Source of the DNA: Pyxicephalus adspersus
Taxonomy: Eukaryota > Chordata > Amphibia > Anura > Pyxicephalidae
Direction: 5' to 3'
DNA: 64,000 nucleotides
Assembly: GCF_032062135.1 (NCBI RefSeq)
Contig: NC_092860.1
Span: 124,915,232-124,979,231, forward strand
Position 1 is the stretch's first letter. Each line of letters opens with the position of its first letter. The position numbers and the translations under genes were made by a program. A model generated the notes under the pieces. It saw only the letters and a list, made by a program, of their open reading frames with translations, ran no database searches and was not told the origin of the DNA. Of this stretch, positions 59,841 through 64,000 are shown piece by piece.

Positions 59841-60176
59841 TTAACCTCCCTGGCAGTCTGAATAATGAGTATTTTTAAATGTAAAAGCGGTACATTTAAA
59901 AATACCCATTATTTTAAATTTTCTGCTTGGTCCCATCTACCAGAATCTGCGTCCCCTGGCCTCGTGTCCCCAATGTTCAAACACCGGGGACACAGATGCC
60001 GGCCGGCATCTGTATAGCCTGACGAGACCGGTGCCGGGCATCACTGGAGGACACCCCTGGAACGTGGGAACCAGGTAGGACTTTAAAACTCTTTGGCAAT
60101 TCCACCATGAGTGTGGCTTGGGGTTACTGCTTTTGGCACTGAAAACTAACCACGAGTCTTACCGCTAGGGAGGTAA
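59841..60176. mobile_element. TTAA-flanked non-autonomous DNA element, copy 2
   Basis: Left TTAACCTCCCTGGCAGTCTG, right CTTACCGCTAGGGAGGTAA. Internal blocks CCGGCCGGCATCTGT and GCGTCCCCTGGCC resemble copy 1 (8062-8409). An internal hairpin lies at 59867-59914 (AATGAGTATTTTTAAATGT against ACATTTAAAAATACCCATT). No transposase; TTAA suggests a piggyBac-like group. Confidence 0.7.
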
Positions 60177-60177
60177 G

Positions 60178-62134
60178 CATGTAACAACAGTCAATAATAA
60201 AATAACAGAACAATAAAGGTAATATTTTTCATGAGATTATTAATTTAAGTTTAGCAGATAATTTTTTTTCACTTTCCTTTAAAAGCTAAGCTTTTCCTTC
60301 TCCATCAAAGTAACATTTGAAGATTTTCAGTTTGAAAAAAAAGAATAGTGCTCTAAGTACAGGACAGAAAATTGCAGAAGCGGCATCCCACGGATGTGTG
60401 AATTGTATAGCATATACTTCAGGCATGTATAAACCTTAGGAAAAAATGATGTATTGGCACACATGGAAATGCAGATGGAAAGAATTGTCAAGTTCACTGG
60501 CTAGTAAAATGTAAGTATGAAATGAATCTTTCATAATGGCTGGAGGTTTAATATGTATAATTGATTATGATTAGAGTTCCTCTTACATAAAAAAAGAATA
60601 TCATACTAGGTGTGTAAGTATCATTTTTTTAGTAAATTAGTGGTTACCCAAAATAGATATTTTAGTTCTCAGCAAATGATATCAGTTTAGGTTTATCTAT
60701 TACATATCATATTTTTCATGGATCTTTGATGTGGGACCCACTGTGCCCTATGCTGTCGAGTGACTCTTTATTTTCTGTTAATTTACACCAAAATCTTTAT
60801 TTATACCTATGGTAAGGATATCCATCATTGGAGCAGAAAGTCTGGGCTTTAAATCTGGGCTCACCAGTCCTTCCTTTGTATGAAGAGTCAAGCAGGAAAG
60901 CAAGATAGAGTCATAGCTATCTGTTCCGGCATTGCAGTTATCTCTACTGGCTGGCCCCTTCTACTCTTCTCTTGTACTGCTCTTCTGTATCTTTGTCTGT
61001 TGATCTCTGTTGTATGTTTCCCTGTTCTTTCATTTTTTGGTGATCTCCTTGCGTCCTCGAGTAAATTTACAGTACTATTATTTATGTATATAAAGCATTG
61101 GTCTGGTGGTGTTAGTACTATGTTGTTGCTTTTTAAATGTACCTATAGTTTGCTTGAGTACCCAAAAATACTTGTTTTTTTCCTTTTATTATCCATTATT
61201 GGATGCCACTGATGTCCTATAGCTTTTTTGCAACCACTTGCTTTCTTCATGGATTTTAGAGATAGCCACATCGCATTTCTCATGGAAGTTTTCCATGAGG
61301 GTAACAGCAGTGCACTATTCCTGAGAAATGTGTTGACATTGATAAATAACATACAGAATATATGGACAACATACAGGCACATTTGAGAGTTTTGTTACCT
61401 AATAAAAACTTGAGTTTGTATTAGGATCTTCATGGCAGGATCACTTGGCCTAATTATAGAAAAAGCCGGAGTTATAAAAATGAAGGTTTTAAAATTAGAT
61501 TAATGTGTGAAATGTATATGAGGTCTTTGCAATTGTAATAATATACAAATTTACCTAAAATCACTCATTCAACATTGATGTAGTTTTTCTGGATAAATTT
61601 AAGTCATTAAAAGAAATTCTATAGTCACCCGCACACTGTTGTACAGTGCGAATTGCCGTAGTGCATTCTCTTGTTTCAGATTCTTTAAAATAAGCCCCCG
61701 ATTGCATACACATAGCATGCTCATACTCATAGTGCTGCACATTGCACAGACCTAATACAGCATGTGCAGTCAGATTGAAATGTGATGAGAATAAGAATAT
61801 TGGCACATTTACTTGTAGTCTTGGGAATAGTATTTGGGATGATGATGGTTTCAGGTGAAGATATTCATAAGTAACAAAAGAGCATAGCTACCATGCTACA
61901 GTAACTTGCTTTCAACCCTGGCTAGATAAATAAATATATGTAATAAATATATATAAATGAGTTCACAATAGACAGTTTAGAAGAATTATTAAATTTAATA
62001 TAAATTGTAAACAAAGATTAACAAAGAATACATGTTAATGTTCTTTAAATAGAATTTATATGTGTTACAAGTTGATCAAGACATTATAATTATCTTAAGC
62101 AATTGACAGATTGGCAACTGACAAAAACAACTAA
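60178..62134. other. AT-rich intergenic stretch
   Basis: A 110-codon hydrophobic frame (60880-61212) has no recognisable family and starts in ordinary AT-rich sequence; not called a gene. Confidence 0.4.
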
Positions 62135-62398
62135 TTACGGCGGGGAGAGAGGATCCGGCTGCCTGCATTAGATGACGGAGAAACACAGCCGGAGGCGCAT
62201 TCAGCAGCCGGAGAGGATTCAGAGAGGTCCTCCCTCCGTGGCTCCAGATCCCCGACGCCAGAACCGGTGAGTCCACCAGTCCATACAAGGGGATCTTGTT
62301 CCCCTGCAGCCTCCTCAAAGGGGGATGGGGTCACACAGCGATCAATACGCAGGGGGTCTATTATACTCACCAAAGAGGACCCTCCTGCATCAACTCAG

Positions 62399-63451
62399 AT
62401 GGGGTTCAGTCAGGACATCCACACATTATCCCCAGACCCCAGGGATGACGCCCCTGTTGTTGTTGGACACCAGAGGGAAGATGGAATCACCAGACACAAG
62501 GCCCTCTTGAGCCCTTCACGGTGGGGGGAGGGGGGTTTGGCCCCACAAGAGGCCTGCTCTAGTCCCCCCTGGCTTCAGTATCTACAATCACTCCCGACTA
62601 AAGAGGACTTTCATAAGCTAGTGGCGGAGGTGCAGACCACCTGTCGCACGGAAATTGGGGCACTGCGAGCTGATTTGCAATCTCTGGCAGGCCGAGTTGA
62701 TGACCTGGATGACACTGTCCACCATGCTAAGGAGGATATCACCACTCTCTCCCACAAAGCTGAGGAATCGGATCAGAAAATAAGAGAACTCCAGCGTTTG
62801 CTGGAGGATATGGATAACAAATCTCGTAGCAATAATATCAGAGTGCGAGGTTTACCTGAGGCCACCAGTGACTGTGATCTAAAACCAGTTCTCCAAGCTT
62901 TCTTTGCGAGGGTCCTGGGGCGCCCTGCCCCATGTGAGGTGCAAATTTATAGGGCCTTTCGTGCATCTAAGCGATTGGGGACTGCCGCCAGACCTAGAGA
63001 TGTTATCTGCCAATTGGTAGAGGTAGATCTAAAAGATGAAATCATGGCCACCGCCAGAAATATGTGTCATCTCGAATTTGATGGGGCCCCTCTTCAGCTA
63101 TTTCAGGACTTGTCCTGGCATACACTGCAACAGCGCCGACTTCTTCAGCCACTATTGACTATCCTAAGAGATGGCCATATCCCATATCGATGCGGATTCC
63201 CTTTCAGTTTCTCGGTGCGCCATGAGGGCAGGACTGTTACACTACGGTCCCCTGAGGGCTTAAGTTCCTTTTGTGAGGATTTGGGGATAAGTCGCCCACA
63301 CCTACCAGGATGGGAACGCGAGGACCCGGGGCGGCCCCGCTCCCCACCATGGCAACCAGTGGTTTCCAGGAGGAGATCCAGTACAAATAGGCGAGAGCTC
63401 ACCCCACCAGCTGGCAGATCTACTGCCTTGCCCCGTAATAATCGCAGTTAA
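62399..63451 (+). CDS. L1 ORF1 protein (RNA-binding chaperone)
   Basis: 350 codons from the first ATG to TAA, but the frame is open back to 62135 without an ATG, so the true N-terminus is either this Met or lost by truncation. Layout: a disordered Pro/Ser-rich start; a coiled coil of about 70 residues (from KEDFHKLVAEVQ to IRELQRLLEDMDNK); an RRM region beginning RSNNIRVRGLPE with QIYRAFRASKRL; and a C-terminal domain with LFQDLSWHTLQQRR and YRCGFPFSFSV. These are the hallmarks of L1 ORF1p, which trimerises, binds the LINE RNA and acts as a nucleic-acid chaperone in the ribonucleoprotein. No stop or frameshift interrupts it, so the insertion is relatively young. Downstream is non-coding spacer. 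Confidence 0.9.
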   Translation: MGFSQDIHTLSPDPRDDAPVVVGHQREDGITRHKALLSPSRWGEGGLAPQEACSSPPWLQYLQSLPTKEDFHKLVAEVQTTCRTEIGALRADLQSLAGRVDDLDDTVHHAKEDITTLSHKAEESDQKIRELQRLLEDMDNKSRSNNIRVRGLPEATSDCDLKPVLQAFFARVLGRPAPCEVQIYRAFRASKRLGTAARPRDVICQLVEVDLKDEIMATARNMCHLEFDGAPLQLFQDLSWHTLQQRRLLQPLLTILRDGHIPYRCGFPFSFSVRHEGRTVTLRSPEGLSSFCEDLGISRPHLPGWEREDPGRPRSPPWQPVVSRRRSSTNRRELTPPAGRSTALPRNNRS

Positions 63452-64000
63452 CTACGTTATGCAAGGCCTTTACTTTATTAGAAGCACGAACTGTTATGTT
63501 TATATGACTGCTGGTTATATTGCACTGTAATGCTCTTTCTCTATGCATTGATGAGTTATTATCTCTCTTGGTTTTTGGGGGATCACCTGCTTTCAGAGTC
63601 TTGATCTTGGTTGCGAGGTACGGGGTTTTCCCTGTCACACTGTATATATATTGCTTGTGTGCCTTACCTATTGGAATGCCCGAACTGGCTATAGTCCTGG
63701 GGGGGGGGCTCGGGAAGTCCTCTGGCATTTGCCGGGGGGGTCTCGGGCTCATCCCGGTGACTTGACTCTGCTGTTGGTCGGCGTCTGCTGACCTATTGAT
63801 ACTTGTTATGGAAATTATTGGTCTTTATCTGCTTGCCCTTTAGGTCTATGGCCCCTTTGGGCGGGGATGTGCATCCGCCTCCCAAGGTTGTTCCCTGCTT
63901 ACATTGAATGGTGAGCGGGGACCGGCGGTTGCGGATCTCTGTCCCTTCGCCATCAGGCGATTGTTAATTCACTGGATTGTTTTGCACCATTTGATTTGTT
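63452..64000 (+). other. Inter-ORF region of the L1
   Basis: Non-coding, G-rich in part (GGGGGGG near 63699). Plus and minus frames of about 80-110 codons have no LINE endonuclease or RT motif. Confidence 0.5.

Larger units (their letters stand above)
62138..64000 (+). mobile_element. L1 LINE, 5' part with ORF1, continues past the window
   Basis: Sharp change to GC-richer sequence at about 62138. It contains ORF1 and then about 550 bases of non-coding inter-ORF sequence with no endonuclease motif, so ORF2 should begin after position 64000. It belongs to the vertebrate L1 type judged by ORF1p; it is a different insertion from the 40-42-kb copy. Confidence 0.85.

Noticed and set aside
60880..61212. 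110-codon hydrophobic frame that could be a small membrane protein
   Set aside because: No family recognised, no supporting promoter or splice context, and composition as in surrounding AT-rich DNA.

Overview
The window looks like intergenic DNA from an anuran amphibian, probably a ranoid frog. The evidence is AT-rich, repeat-dense sequence, L2-like LINE tails, V-core SINEs sharing the L2 tail, a vertebrate-type L1, Tc1-like and hAT-like DNA transposon remains, and hammerhead-like cores of the kind known from amphibian repeats. The species is not determinable by eye. I found no host protein-coding exon, tRNA, rRNA or CpG-island promoter. The only convincing coding sequences belong to transposable elements.

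Layout. 0-9 kb: a palindromic MITE, a 515-bp foldback element (2416-2930), an L2 tail, a TA-flanked MITE (4813-5262), a V-SINE, another L2 tail and a TTAA-flanked element. 9.4-12.3 kb: a hotspot of tandem duplications ending in a ~1-kb minisatellite with a 21-bp unit. 13-24 kb: DNA-element fragments, an L2 tail, a degenerate ~95-bp tandem repeat and two hAT-like elements, one with a perfect 8-bp target duplication. 24-36 kb: more palindromic MITEs, a second TTAA-unrelated hAT end, nested insertions, a TA-flanked MITE and a V-SINE. 35.7-37 kb: an LTR-like segment.

40.3-42.2 kb: a 5'-truncated minus-strand L1 whose ORF2 has lost the catalytic box by deletion and carries a foldback from template switching. 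43-47.4 kb: a MITE inserted in an older repeat whose empty paralogue lies at 50.5 kb, a decayed Tc1-like transposase, and an element with an internal minisatellite and a 27-G run. 50-55 kb: an L2 copy retaining the end of its reverse transcriptase, more MITEs and a third V-SINE. 59.8 kb: a second TTAA element. 62.1 kb to the end: an L1 with a largely intact ORF1, whose ORF2 would lie beyond the window.

The elements are linked biologically: the V-SINEs share their 3' end with the L2 copies, which implies shared retrotransposition machinery; the MITEs are non-autonomous. The items most worth a second look are the dispersed hammerhead-ribozyme-like cores (best at 42308-42345), the template-switch foldback in the L1, and the filled/empty site pair that dates and defines the TA-flanked MITE.
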